NCBI GenBank assembly: GCA_947165365.1
Contig: CAMVAF010000012.1
Span: 1-43,451, forward strand
DNA length: 43,451 nt
Reading direction: 5' to 3'
DNA from: an uncultured Clostridia bacterium
GTDB taxonomy: Bacteria; Bacillota_I; Bacilli_A; RF39; UBA660
The notes under the pieces are model-generated. The model was given only the letters and a program-made list of their open reading frames with translations, searched no databases and was not told where the DNA came from. Positions 9,210-15,688 of the stretch are shown here, one piece after another. How positions within the stretch are numbered: the stretch's first letter is position 1; every line of letters begins with the position of its first letter. Both the position numbers and the translations under genes were made by a program.

Positions 9210-9871
9210 GTTTTTCCTCCCTTAAGAAAACTTTCAATATAAAGACTTGTAACTTCTTTTTTATTTGATGATAATAATGTATGTCTTGCATCTTTAACAT
9301 CAGTTAAATATTTTTTAGTTGCAGGAATTGTATTATAAATTAAATCAGCAGCCTCCATAGGTACTACTTCATCTTTTAAACTACGAAGTATTAAAGTCTC
9401 ACATCTTACATCTTTTAAATACTTTTGACTTTCCTTTACTAATTTAGTAAATTCCATAAAAATACCTGGCGATGTTCTCATTACTTTATCAAACAATACT
9501 TTCCACTTAGAATCACTACCATCACTTTGTTTCGTATTAGCATAAAGAAAAGCAGCATTAATTAAAACAATCTTTTTTATTTCTTTATACTTGCCAGCTA
9601 GATATGTCGTAAGTATTCCTCCCATTGAATGCCCAACAACATATATTTTTTTATAACCAGCCTTAATCAATATCTGAATTTCTTCATCAACTGACTTAAT
9701 AAAATCTTCCTTAGTAGCATTAGAAAACCGATCCTTATTATGTCCCGGTAAAGTTTTAGCATAAACATCATATCTAGGATTTAATTCTAAATAATTAGCT
9801 AAATACTCATTATCATACAAATTACCAGTAAACCCATGAATTATTACAATAGCCGTTCTAAATCTTTTCAT
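9179..9871 (-). CDS. Alpha/beta-hydrolase (carboxylesterase/monoacylglycerol lipase-like)
   Basis: The protein has the serine-hydrolase fold: an oxyanion-hole motif HGFTG (about 12-16), nucleophile elbow GHSMGG (Ser82), and likely acid Asp167 (SLKDEVV) and base His197 (DARHTLL). It resembles small carboxylesterases and monoacylglycerol lipases; the substrate is unknown. I start it at ATG 9871, directly behind AGGAGG, which gives 230 residues. An in-frame ATG 24 bases upstream has no ribosome site and lies in the loop of the T-box sequestering hairpin. It is the first gene of the pheS-pheT transcript, and its 31-base overlap with pheS implies coupled translation. Why a hydrolase leads a Phe T-box operon is unexplained. 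Confidence 0.88.
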   Translation of the reverse strand: MKRFRTAIVIIHGFTGNLYDNEYLANYLELNPRYDVYAKTLPGHNKDRFSNATKEDFIKSVDEEIQILIKAGYKKIYVVGHSMGGILTTYLAGKYKEIKKIVLINAAFLYANTKQSDGSDSKWKVLFDKVMRTSPGIFMEFTKLVKESQKYLKDVRCETLILRSLKDEVVPMEAADLIYNTIPATKKYLTDVKDARHTLLSSNKKEVTSLYIESFLKGGKTWKRNMKKEI

Positions 9872-10087
9872 ACTCCTCCTAATAAAAAAATCCATTAAAT
9901 TAGGGGCAAATATCTCGCTGTACCACCCTACTTTAATAGATTACCTATCCTTATTATCTTAACGCGATTAACGTTTCATTTAGAAGATTGAATATCAACG
10001 CAAAAATATTATTGATTTACACCAGCCATCAACTCTCTTAAAATTAACTTTTTGCATCTTTTAGTTCTTCATCACTAATGAATTTCA
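9872..10087 (-). promoter_or_regulatory. T-box riboswitch, Phe (TTC) specifier, probably translational
   Basis: The leader has the T-box landmarks on the minus strand: AAGAGAG and GATGGCTGGTGTAAATC stem I elements, a candidate specifier TTC (Phe, 9983-9985) in the context CAATC-TTC-TAA, and the T-box sequence AGGGTGGTACAGCGAG (9914-9929). UAGGG of the T-box can pair with CCCUA downstream (the antiterminator/antisequestrator helix). The same CCUAAU can instead pair with AUUAGG of the Shine-Dalgarno region (9875-9883). No stable stem precedes a T-run, because the seven T lie in the loop. Uncharged tRNA-Phe would thus be expected to expose the ribosome site. T-box identity is strong; the translational mode is inference. 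Confidence 0.88.
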
Positions 10088-10093
10088 TAAAAT

Positions 10094-10122
10094 ATATTAA
10101 CATATTGTAAAAAAAAAGTAAA
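10094..10122 (-). promoter_or_regulatory. Promoter of the T-box/pheST operon
   Basis: TTTACT (-35, 10117-10122) and TAATAT (-10, 10094-10099) with 17-base spacing and an extended -10 TG. It is divergent from the tRNA promoter that begins at 10140. Confidence 0.65.
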
Positions 10123-10139
10123 TATTTTTTTGAATTTAA

Positions 10140-10168
10140 TTGACTAAATAAAAAAATTATGCTAATAT
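10140..10168 (+). promoter_or_regulatory. Promoter of the tRNA-Arg/tRNA-Pro operon
   Basis: TTGACT (10140-10145) and TAATAT (10163-10168) with a 17-base spacer and an extended -10 TG at 10160-10161. The first tRNA starts about 32 bases downstream of the -10. Confidence 0.75.
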
Positions 10169-10199
10169 AATCATTGTTCGAGAAACGAACGGCGCAAAT

Positions 10200-10276
10200 G
10201 CGCTCGTAGCTCAATTGGATAGAGCGTTTGGCTACGGACCAGAAGGTTGCGGGTTCAATTCCTACCGGGCGCACCA
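10200..10276 (+). tRNA. tRNA-Arg (anticodon ACG)
   Basis: A full cloverleaf is visible: acceptor GCGCTCG/CGGGCGC, D arm GCTC/GAGC, anticodon loop CTACGGA (ACG, read as ICG after editing), TTCAATT T loop and encoded ACCA. It is followed after five bases by tRNA-Pro. Confidence 0.97.
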
Positions 10277-10281
10277 TAAAT

Positions 10282-10358
10282 CGGAATGTGGCTCAATTTG
10301 GTAGAGCATTAGGTTTGGGACCTAAGGGTTGCAGGTTCAAATCCTGTCATTCCGACCA
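10282..10358 (+). tRNA. tRNA-Pro (anticodon TGG)
   Basis: Acceptor CGGAATG/CATTCCG, D arm GCTC/GAGC, anticodon stem TTAGG/CCTAA with loop TTTGGGA (anticodon TGG), T arm CAGG/CCTG with TTCAAAT, and encoded ACCA. It is co-transcribed with tRNA-Arg(ACG) and followed by a terminator. Confidence 0.97.
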
Positions 10359-10371
10359 TTAGAAAGATAAT

Positions 10372-10399
10372 GATAGTCTACATAGGCTATCTTTTTTTT
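10372..10399 (+). terminator. Terminator of the tRNA operon
   Basis: The stem GATAG-t-CTA / TAG-g-CTATC is followed by eight T on the plus strand, 14 bases after tRNA-Pro. Confidence 0.88.
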
Positions 10400-10405
10400 A
10401 TATAT

Positions 10406-10460
10406 AACCCTTAGGTCCAAACATTCTCTAAAAAATAAACTTTCGCAACACTTCGGTCCC
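10406..10460 (-). repeat. Two degenerate inverted copies of the tRNA-Pro anticodon arm
   Basis: On the minus strand, GTTTGGACCTAAGGGTT (10406-10422) matches tRNA-Pro GTTTGGGACCTAAGGGTT with one base missing. GGGACCGAAGTGTTGC (10445-10460) matches GGGACCTAAGGGTTGC with two mismatches. Both are inverted relative to the intact tRNA and neither can fold as a tRNA. They may be remnants of rearranged integration at this tRNA, or antisense segments. Confidence 0.6.
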
Positions 10461-10486
10461 TATGTTCTATAACAAAAACTAAATTA

Positions 10487-11230
10487 CTATAACTTAATTT
10501 CATCATATAATAGATTAATATTATTCACATCAATTGAAAAATATGTTCCACCATCATGAATCTCTCCCATTCTTCGACCACTCTTATAGTAACCTACATT
10601 AAATGTTACACTAATAATCCCTTGTTCAATAAGTGATATAAAAGTTTCAAACCCCTTATATTGATAAAAATTAATTTTATAATAATAGAAATAACCCTTA
10701 CCATCAATAATTCTCGATGAAGCTCGAACTAAAGCTAAATAACGAAGTTTAAGATTAATTCTTTCTTCTAACCAATCAAATGACCATGAAACACCAATAT
10801 CCATTATTTCTCCCAAATGATCAATAACTAATAAATCAATTTTTTCAGCTTCCCTATTAACAACCAATTTAGCCTTTCTTCCAAAAAGAATATTACTAAA
10901 TTCTTTTCCATTAATACATTTATAAAATGTTTTTTTAGATTTGTCATCCTTACTTGGACAACCCAATTGTTCCAAGATTCTTTTTATCGGGAACAAATAA
11001 TCTCCATCTGGTGTTAATGTAAACAAATGAAGCCCCCACTTAGTATGTGAATTCATTGTTTTAATTTCAATATCATGATAATCCGCTATTGGAAAATAAT
11101 CTTCATCTTTTCCAATTAAGCTTTCAAAAGTATAACCAATTCCAGTAAAGCCTTTCCTCTTTTCTAAAACCCATCCCATTTCTTTAACTTTTTTGAACTT
11201 TTCATAAAGTTCCATAAATTCTGTTTTCAC
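10487..11230 (-). CDS. MvaI/BcnI-family-like restriction endonuclease (MutH/PD-(D/E)XK type)
   Basis: This 247-aa protein carries the MvaI/BcnI/MutH-type core near its N-terminus. The segment GFTGIGYTFESLIG (27-40) supplies Glu36; Asp50 or Asp53 with Glu55-Ile-Lys57 form the D...ExK site; and TLFT-like LHLFTLTP follows. Members cut DNA at specific sites or act as mismatch-repair nicking enzymes. No methyltransferase is seen beside it, so it is either an orphan nuclease or protected by a distant methylase. The start is GTG 11230, chosen because AGGAGG lies six bases upstream. It is separated from the operon upstream by a strong terminator and lies next to the tRNA-Pro remnants, which suggests an accessory origin. 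Confidence 0.75.
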   Translation of the reverse strand: MKTEFMELYEKFKKVKEMGWVLEKRKGFTGIGYTFESLIGKDEDYFPIADYHDIEIKTMNSHTKWGLHLFTLTPDGDYLFPIKRILEQLGCPSKDDKSKKTFYKCINGKEFSNILFGRKAKLVVNREAEKIDLLVIDHLGEIMDIGVSWSFDWLEERINLKLRYLALVRASSRIIDGKGYFYYYKINFYQYKGFETFISLIEQGIISVTFNVGYYKSGRRMGEIHDGGTYFSIDVNNINLLYDEIKL

Positions 11231-11271
11231 AAAACACCTCCTATATTAATATACAACTTTTATTTTCATGC

Positions 11272-11314
11272 TAAAAAAAAGAAAATATTCTATCTTTTAT
11301 TTTAATATTTTCTT
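11272..11314 (-). terminator. Strong terminator overlapping the end of the 151-aa gene
   Basis: The 11-bp stem AAGAAAATATT/AATATTTTCTT is followed by at least seven T on the minus strand. The 5' arm overlaps the stop region of the gene ending at 11297. Confidence 0.88.
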
Positions 11315-11752
11315 TTTCTCAAATATATCTATATACTTTTCTTCATCATCATTATTAAAATCAACATCCATTGTTCTTTCTAGTTTATAAGAAAACTTTG
11401 CCATTAAATTGTGAATATACCATTCCATCTGCATTGATTCCAAACTTCTTTTCCATAAAGATGGATTATTTTTTTCATATTCTAAAAGTATTTCTAATAC
11501 TTCTTTTTGAATATCATAATCATTAATTAAATATGATGCTAATACCTTCATATCAGGATCACTATCCCCTCTTGAATCAAGAACTAATATATCATTACTA
11601 GAGATGTTTTTTAGACCATCTAAGTATTCCTCATTTCCAATATAAACTGTTCCATTTGAATATTCCTTATGATAACCTTCACTACTTAAACATTCTTTAT
11701 TATTCATTAAAAACATAGCAACAGCCATAGATAATAATTTCTTCTTATTCAT
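11297..11752 (-). CDS. Unrecognised 151-aa protein with EW-x-x-HN / DVD motif
   Basis: I do not recognise the family. The N-terminus has lysines and a short hydrophobic stretch (5-16), then Asn, Lys and Cys; it might be a weak signal sequence, but no clear cleavage site follows. Two motifs stand out: DSRGDSDPDMKV (59-70), and a C-terminal ESMQMEWYIHN (105-115) followed by Arg126 and the acidic DVDFNNDDEE (129-138). The second pattern looks like a conserved small domain. It starts four bases after the stop of the 300-aa gene and is last in a three-gene operon ending at the 11272-11314 hairpin. Function unknown. Confidence 0.7.
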   Translation of the reverse strand: MNKKKLLSMAVAMFLMNNKECLSSEGYHKEYSNGTVYIGNEEYLDGLKNISSNDILVLDSRGDSDPDMKVLASYLINDYDIQKEVLEILLEYEKNNPSLWKRSLESMQMEWYIHNLMAKFSYKLERTMDVDFNNDDEEKYIDIFEKKKILK

Positions 11753-11756
11753 TACA

Positions 11757-12659
11757 TCACCATTTATTTATCACTTTTTCAATAAAATTATTGAAATCAA
11801 GAGCACCATTACTTGCAAAAAATTTATCATAAGAATTGCAATTATTTAAAACACAAAAAACATAACTATATATATTATCTTCATTATATTTTTTAAGAAT
11901 TTCAATTCCATTTTTATTTTGATATCCCGATATATAAATTAATGGTTTATTAAAATATTTTTCTCTGGTTAATATATTAATATCTTTATTAATTAATGTT
12001 CCCGCCTTTAATTCCACAACCCCCAATACCTCATCTTCTGAATATATTCCTTTATTTATATTTTTATTATTGATAATTAAAAAATCATATTCTATTGGAT
12101 AATCCTTAATAAAAACATTAGATTCAGTTATATAATATTTATCTTTAAACAAATGATTTTGCAAAATCATATCTCTTACCATTTTGTAAAATTCCATAGC
12201 ATAATATTTTTTATAACTTACAATAGTCCTATTATCAACACTAAGAAATATATTATTCATCTTCTTCATTAGATTATAATAATTAATAAAATCTCCAATA
12301 TTGTCATTTTCGTTGTATCCAATTAACTTATAAGGATTATCAACACCATTTAACTCAATCTTTATATCAATCATTTTTTTCATATTACCATCTAATATTA
12401 TTTTTCCACTTGCTAATAAAATTTTAGAAGACCAATAAATTAATCCTTTATGATTTTCTTCAGTATACCTAGTTTTATAAAGTGAGATATCTATTTTATC
12501 GTTTTTCTTAATTTCATCATAATTCATAATTTTTAAATCAATTTGTTTTTTATACTTTATTTTACCATTATCTATATAACAAAAAAAATAAAGCAAAAAA
12601 TCTCTTCGATCATTATAAATCTTTCTATATTTAGCTAAAACTTCATCTAAATAATACAT
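11757..12659 (-). CDS. Unknown protein with possible PD-(D/E)XK nuclease motif
   Basis: From ATG 12659 the protein has 300 residues; a GTG nine bases upstream is in frame but overlaps the AAAGGTGG ribosome site. No family is recognised overall. In the C-terminal third, IEYDFLII (Asp about 192) is followed by GVVELKAG (Glu about 216 and Lys about 218). Two hydrophobic strands carrying D and E-x-K resemble a PD-(D/E)XK active site, which also occurs in DNA-binding, non-cleaving proteins. The N-terminal part is charged and helical with no membrane segments. It is the middle gene of a three-gene operon beside an MvaI-like endonuclease, so a defence role is plausible but unproven. Confidence 0.7.
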   Translation of the reverse strand: MYYLDEVLAKYRKIYNDRRDFLLYFFCYIDNGKIKYKKQIDLKIMNYDEIKKNDKIDISLYKTRYTEENHKGLIYWSSKILLASGKIILDGNMKKMIDIKIELNGVDNPYKLIGYNENDNIGDFINYYNLMKKMNNIFLSVDNRTIVSYKKYYAMEFYKMVRDMILQNHLFKDKYYITESNVFIKDYPIEYDFLIINNKNINKGIYSEDEVLGVVELKAGTLINKDINILTREKYFNKPLIYISGYQNKNGIEILKKYNEDNIYSYVFCVLNNCNSYDKFFASNGALDFNNFIEKVINKW

Positions 12660-12673
12660 AAACACCACCTTTA

Positions 12674-13804
12674 CTACAAATAATAAGTATCATCATTATT
12701 ATAATCAGGGTAACCATCATTCAAAAAATATTTACTTCGATTAATTAAAACAATTGGCAAATGATATTTTAAAGATACTATTAGATCCTTATCACATATT
12801 TTATCAAAACATACTATAGCACACGGAATAATGCCATTATCACTTTTCTTTATGACAATTTCATTATAATGCTTTGTATTAGAAATTAATGATCTCGCTG
12901 AACATATTTCATTAATTTTATCCGATACAAAGATATCCTTTGAAGAAAAATAACCAGATGAACTATCACAATGATGAACATGTACAATATTATTTGGATT
13001 AATTTCATTATACATAACAGTTATGCTATTATCATTAACTCTATCTATTGTGCCAATGTTTTTATCACCAATATATGAAAAACTATAATATTTTTTATCA
13101 AGATTACAATATAACTTGTCTTTACTAAATCCATCTTTACCAGGAATAATACATCTAATAAAAGCATAAAAATTCTCTCCATCAAGATGATATACTTTAA
13201 CTCCTACGACATCAGAAATCTTTTTACTATATAAACTATCATCTAATTTTAAAGAACTAGATACCAAATCGCAATATGAATGATTTTTAACAAGTCTCAT
13301 ATCATCATAAAACATTTCCCAAATACTTAATTTATCTTGATACTTATTAAAAAATGATATCATATCATCTCGTTTTAATTTATTAATATTAAGACACTCT
13401 TTATAAAAATCAACATGCTCTTTAGAAATTATCATTTTTTTTATATGATACATATATAATAATAACTGATTAAAATTAACTAAAAAATTATAATAACTAT
13501 CCCCAATAAAATAATATATAATCCATTCGATTAATTCCTTAGTTGATACATTATGTTTATCTATACTATTAATCATATTTTTTAGATATTTTCTTCTTTT
13601 AGTTTCTATCTCAGATACATCAACATCATACTCTATCATATGAATTATTTTTAAATACATATATTGATTTTTTAGATGTACTATCTTATTAACAATATCA
13701 TTATTATTTATATTTTTTTTAAAAAAAACAATAATTTTTTTTCTTTCTTCTGTCGTAAAATTATTTTTACTAAGTATATTTAAAATAGCATCATAATTTT
13801 CCAT
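12674..13804 (-). CDS. Unrecognised 376-aa protein, first gene of a three-gene operon
   Basis: The N-terminal half (1-190) is Lys/Ile/Asn-rich and helical with several Tyr. The C-terminal half looks like a separate alpha/beta domain: SDVVGVKVYHLDGENFYAF at about 201-220, then HVHHCDSSS with two adjacent His, and near the end HYNEIVIKK...PCAIVCFDKI followed by HLPIVLIN. That last alternation of strands resembles a nucleotide- or ligand-binding fold, but I cannot name it. There is no signal peptide or membrane segment. The start at ATG 13804 follows a GGTGG ribosome site, and a promoter is seen at 13820-13848. It lies 14 bases upstream of the next gene. Function unknown. Confidence 0.7.
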   Translation of the reverse strand: MENYDAILNILSKNNFTTEERKKIIVFFKKNINNNDIVNKIVHLKNQYMYLKIIHMIEYDVDVSEIETKRRKYLKNMINSIDKHNVSTKELIEWIIYYFIGDSYYNFLVNFNQLLLYMYHIKKMIISKEHVDFYKECLNINKLKRDDMISFFNKYQDKLSIWEMFYDDMRLVKNHSYCDLVSSSLKLDDSLYSKKISDVVGVKVYHLDGENFYAFIRCIIPGKDGFSKDKLYCNLDKKYYSFSYIGDKNIGTIDRVNDNSITVMYNEINPNNIVHVHHCDSSSGYFSSKDIFVSDKINEICSARSLISNTKHYNEIVIKKSDNGIIPCAIVCFDKICDKDLIVSLKYHLPIVLINRSKYFLNDGYPDYNNDDTYYL

Positions 13805-13819
13805 AATACCACCAACATT

Positions 13820-13848
13820 ATTTTATCAAAAAAAAGACTATTAAACAA
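13820..13848 (-). promoter_or_regulatory. Candidate promoter of the unknown three-gene operon
   Basis: TTGTTT (13843-13848) and TAAAAT (13820-13825) are spaced 17 bases apart on the minus strand. The -35 lies inside the terminator hairpin of the preceding lipoprotein gene. Confidence 0.45.
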
Positions 13849-13855
13849 TATAGCC
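13827..13855 (-). terminator. Terminator of the lipoprotein gene
   Basis: Stem GGCTAT/ATAGTC (one G-T pair) followed by eight T on the minus strand, five bases after the gene ending at 13860. Confidence 0.8.
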
Positions 13856-13859
13856 TTTA

Positions 13860-14891
13860 TTATTTTTCAATATATCCACTGATGCTTTTCGTATACATAT
13901 CATCAGTAATACTTTTATAACGATTTCCCTGATAATCATCAGTAAAACCATTATAAGCTTTATAAACATCACCAGTTTCTGTATCATATACTCTTTCATA
14001 TCCAAGAGTTGCATCACTTTGTTTACCACTTATAATATCATAAGAATTATTACGCTTTTGCCATGAATCCATAATCATATCAGAAATACTATCATATATC
14101 TTTTGATTAGCCTTTATCGTATTAATTAATGTTGTTTCTTGATTATTAAAACCTTTAATAAAATTATCACTAAATTCTATTGTACTAATACAATAATCCA
14201 ATATTTTCTGCCAATTGTTAAAATCACTATCCGGTGTCGTCATCAAAATAATATTGTAAACATTAAGTGGTGAAACATCAACTTTTGAACTAAAAATATT
14301 TTTTATATCCGTATTGATATAATAGCTACCAACAGATTTTACAGTTGCCGTAAATAACCCCTGCATACTTTCGTTACTATCATTTTTAAAAGTAGCTCGT
14401 AAAATATCACCACCAATATTAGTTTTACCAAGATTTTCAATTACATTAAAATCACTAAAATATGGGAAATATTCCGTTTTTAACTCTGTGCTATTGCTTA
14501 ATTTAGCATTTTTATTCCATACTTTATAAAAACTTTCTGTTGTTTGTGGATCTATTGCCGCAAGTTTTGAAAAAATAGCCTTAGGATAATATTTTGCATA
14601 TGTACTTCTTGCTTTTTCACTTTTCAAGAATCCTTCTTGTTTTAATCCAAATAAGAACATATAATCTTTATTACTTGGATTATAAACTTTAAATGAATAA
14701 TGTATATAATCAGTTGGTGCTACATCAACCTTCCACCCTTTTGGTATTTTAAGACTAACTAATCCATTGCTATAATCTTCGTAAGTAACTAAACTAGTTT
14801 CACTCTTAACAATTTTAACTTTCTTTTCACAACCAGTTACTATAAATATTATTGCAATAAATAATATTGTTAGTAATCTTCTCTTTTTCAT
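13860..14891 (-). CDS. Lipoprotein with PsbP/DcrB-like domain
   Basis: A type II signal peptide ends in IVTG-C (Cys21), so the protein is probably lipid-anchored on the outer face of the membrane. I start at ATG 14891, with GGAAGG seven bases upstream, giving 343 residues; an in-frame start eight codons earlier adds residues that would disrupt the signal. The segment YSNGLVSLKIPKGWKVDV and what follows resembles the PsbP/DcrB-type fold found in many small bacterial lipoproteins. The C-terminal part contains SDATLGYERVYDTETGDVYKA-type sequence. No enzymatic motif is seen. It follows the DUF3592-like gene across a hairpin that may reduce read-through. Confidence 0.75.
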   Translation of the reverse strand: MKKRRLLTILFIAIIFIVTGCEKKVKIVKSETSLVTYEDYSNGLVSLKIPKGWKVDVAPTDYIHYSFKVYNPSNKDYMFLFGLKQEGFLKSEKARSTYAKYYPKAIFSKLAAIDPQTTESFYKVWNKNAKLSNSTELKTEYFPYFSDFNVIENLGKTNIGGDILRATFKNDSNESMQGLFTATVKSVGSYYINTDIKNIFSSKVDVSPLNVYNIILMTTPDSDFNNWQKILDYCISTIEFSDNFIKGFNNQETTLINTIKANQKIYDSISDMIMDSWQKRNNSYDIISGKQSDATLGYERVYDTETGDVYKAYNGFTDDYQGNRYKSITDDMYTKSISGYIEK

Positions 14892-14912
14892 AATCAACCT
14901 TCCTAAAATAAT

Positions 14913-14938
14913 CAAAAAATCTACAATATAGTAGATTT
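14913..14938 (-). terminator. Hairpin terminator/attenuator between DUF3592 and lipoprotein genes
   Basis: Stem AAATCTAC/GTAGATTT with a short loop, then TTT, on the minus strand. It overlaps the stop of the upstream gene and precedes the lipoprotein's ribosome site, so it may attenuate rather than fully terminate. Confidence 0.65.
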
Positions 14939-15341
14939 ATTTTTTTAATACTATTACAACGCCATAAGCAAAAAGACCTAATCCTAGTACACCAAAAACA
15001 ATACTTATAATATTAGAAGTACTATCACCTTTAATGATAAATTCATCAGTCTTATTGGGATTATATAAAATATTTATTTTTTCATTAATACGATAAGCTG
15101 GCGTACTAGATCCTGTTGACATTTCTACTTCCACTTTATTTTCTCCAGCTTGATACTCAATAATAGGATAATACATATAACCACTACCATCACTATCAGC
15201 AGTAAAATCTTCACGCATATCAACAACAGTAGCAATAGCATCAACAGTACAGTTTTTTACTAAATTACTATTTTTAAAGTACATAAAAACAGCAACACCA
15301 ATAAAAATAATTCCAACAATTAAACATCCAAATTTTTGCAT
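14937..15341 (-). CDS. DUF3592-like membrane protein
   Basis: The protein has 134 residues with two TM segments (about 5-22 and 111-131) around an exported beta-rich domain. VDAIATVVDMRED, YPIIEYQAGENKVEVEMS and INEKINILYNPNKTDEFII match the DUF3592 pattern. These are widespread two-TM proteins without an established biochemical role. AGGAGG precedes ATG 15341, and an extended -10 promoter lies at 15376-15384. The lipoprotein gene follows 45 bases downstream. Confidence 0.82.
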   Translation of the reverse strand: MQKFGCLIVGIIFIGVAVFMYFKNSNLVKNCTVDAIATVVDMREDFTADSDGSGYMYYPIIEYQAGENKVEVEMSTGSSTPAYRINEKINILYNPNKTDEFIIKGDSTSNIISIVFGVLGLGLFAYGVVIVLKK

Positions 15342-15375
15342 AAACTCCTCCTTTCTATCATTAACTTACAATATA

Positions 15376-15384
15376 ATTATAACA
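15376..15384 (-). promoter_or_regulatory. Extended -10 promoter of the DUF3592/lipoprotein genes
   Basis: TG-T-TATAAT on the minus strand (TATAAT at 15376-15381) with no convincing -35. The same TATGTTATAAT core precedes the TrbL-like gene at 27339. Confidence 0.5.
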
Positions 15385-15414
15385 TAATATAAATACATAT
15401 AATATATTTTTTTT

Positions 15415-15459
15415 ATGATGTCCCCTATAGGAATCAAAACTACATTTAATTCTTAGGAG
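15415..15459 (-). repeat. Direct repeat of the tRNA-Arg(CCT) 3' half (attachment-site-like)
   Basis: This 45-bp segment matches 17336-17380 in the same orientation with only four mismatches. It covers the anticodon-loop side through the T arm and acceptor to the CCA end. It lacks the 5' half, so it is not a tRNA gene. The 229 bases between it and the AbiEii stop (15460-15688) are AT-rich with no gene seen; a weak hairpin at 15664-15684 (ATAATT/AATTAT followed by T) may end the abiE transcript. Confidence 0.85.
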
Positions 15460-15688
15460 ATAGAAAGTACCAAATTTAAAAATCATTTTGTTTTTTAAAA
15501 TACTTGGTTTTATTTATAAAAATCAGATTTTTTTTAATTGTATTTTTTAAAAACTACCCATTTTTTAATAAATTTAATCGCTTTTAGATATTTTCTCGAA
15601 CTTTTCGCGAATAATTTTTCAATAATTCTATCCTAAAATCATGACACCATAATATTAACAAGCAAAAATATAATTATCAATTATTTAA

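Noticed and set aside
9872-9910. Classical transcription terminator in the T-box leader
   Set aside because: The seven-T run lies in the loop of the CCUAAU/AUUAGG helix, and only a 2-bp stem could precede it, so termination is unlikely.
10044-10277. 77-aa minus-strand ORF
   Set aside because: It runs antisense through tRNA-Arg, both promoters and the T-box leader; it is a by-product of RNA sequences.
13841-14029. 62-aa minus-strand ORF
   Set aside because: It is an out-of-frame shadow inside the lipoprotein gene and overlaps its terminator.
15415-15459. A second tRNA-Arg gene
   Set aside because: Only the 3' half is present; the 5' acceptor strand and D arm are missing, and mismatches break the T stem.
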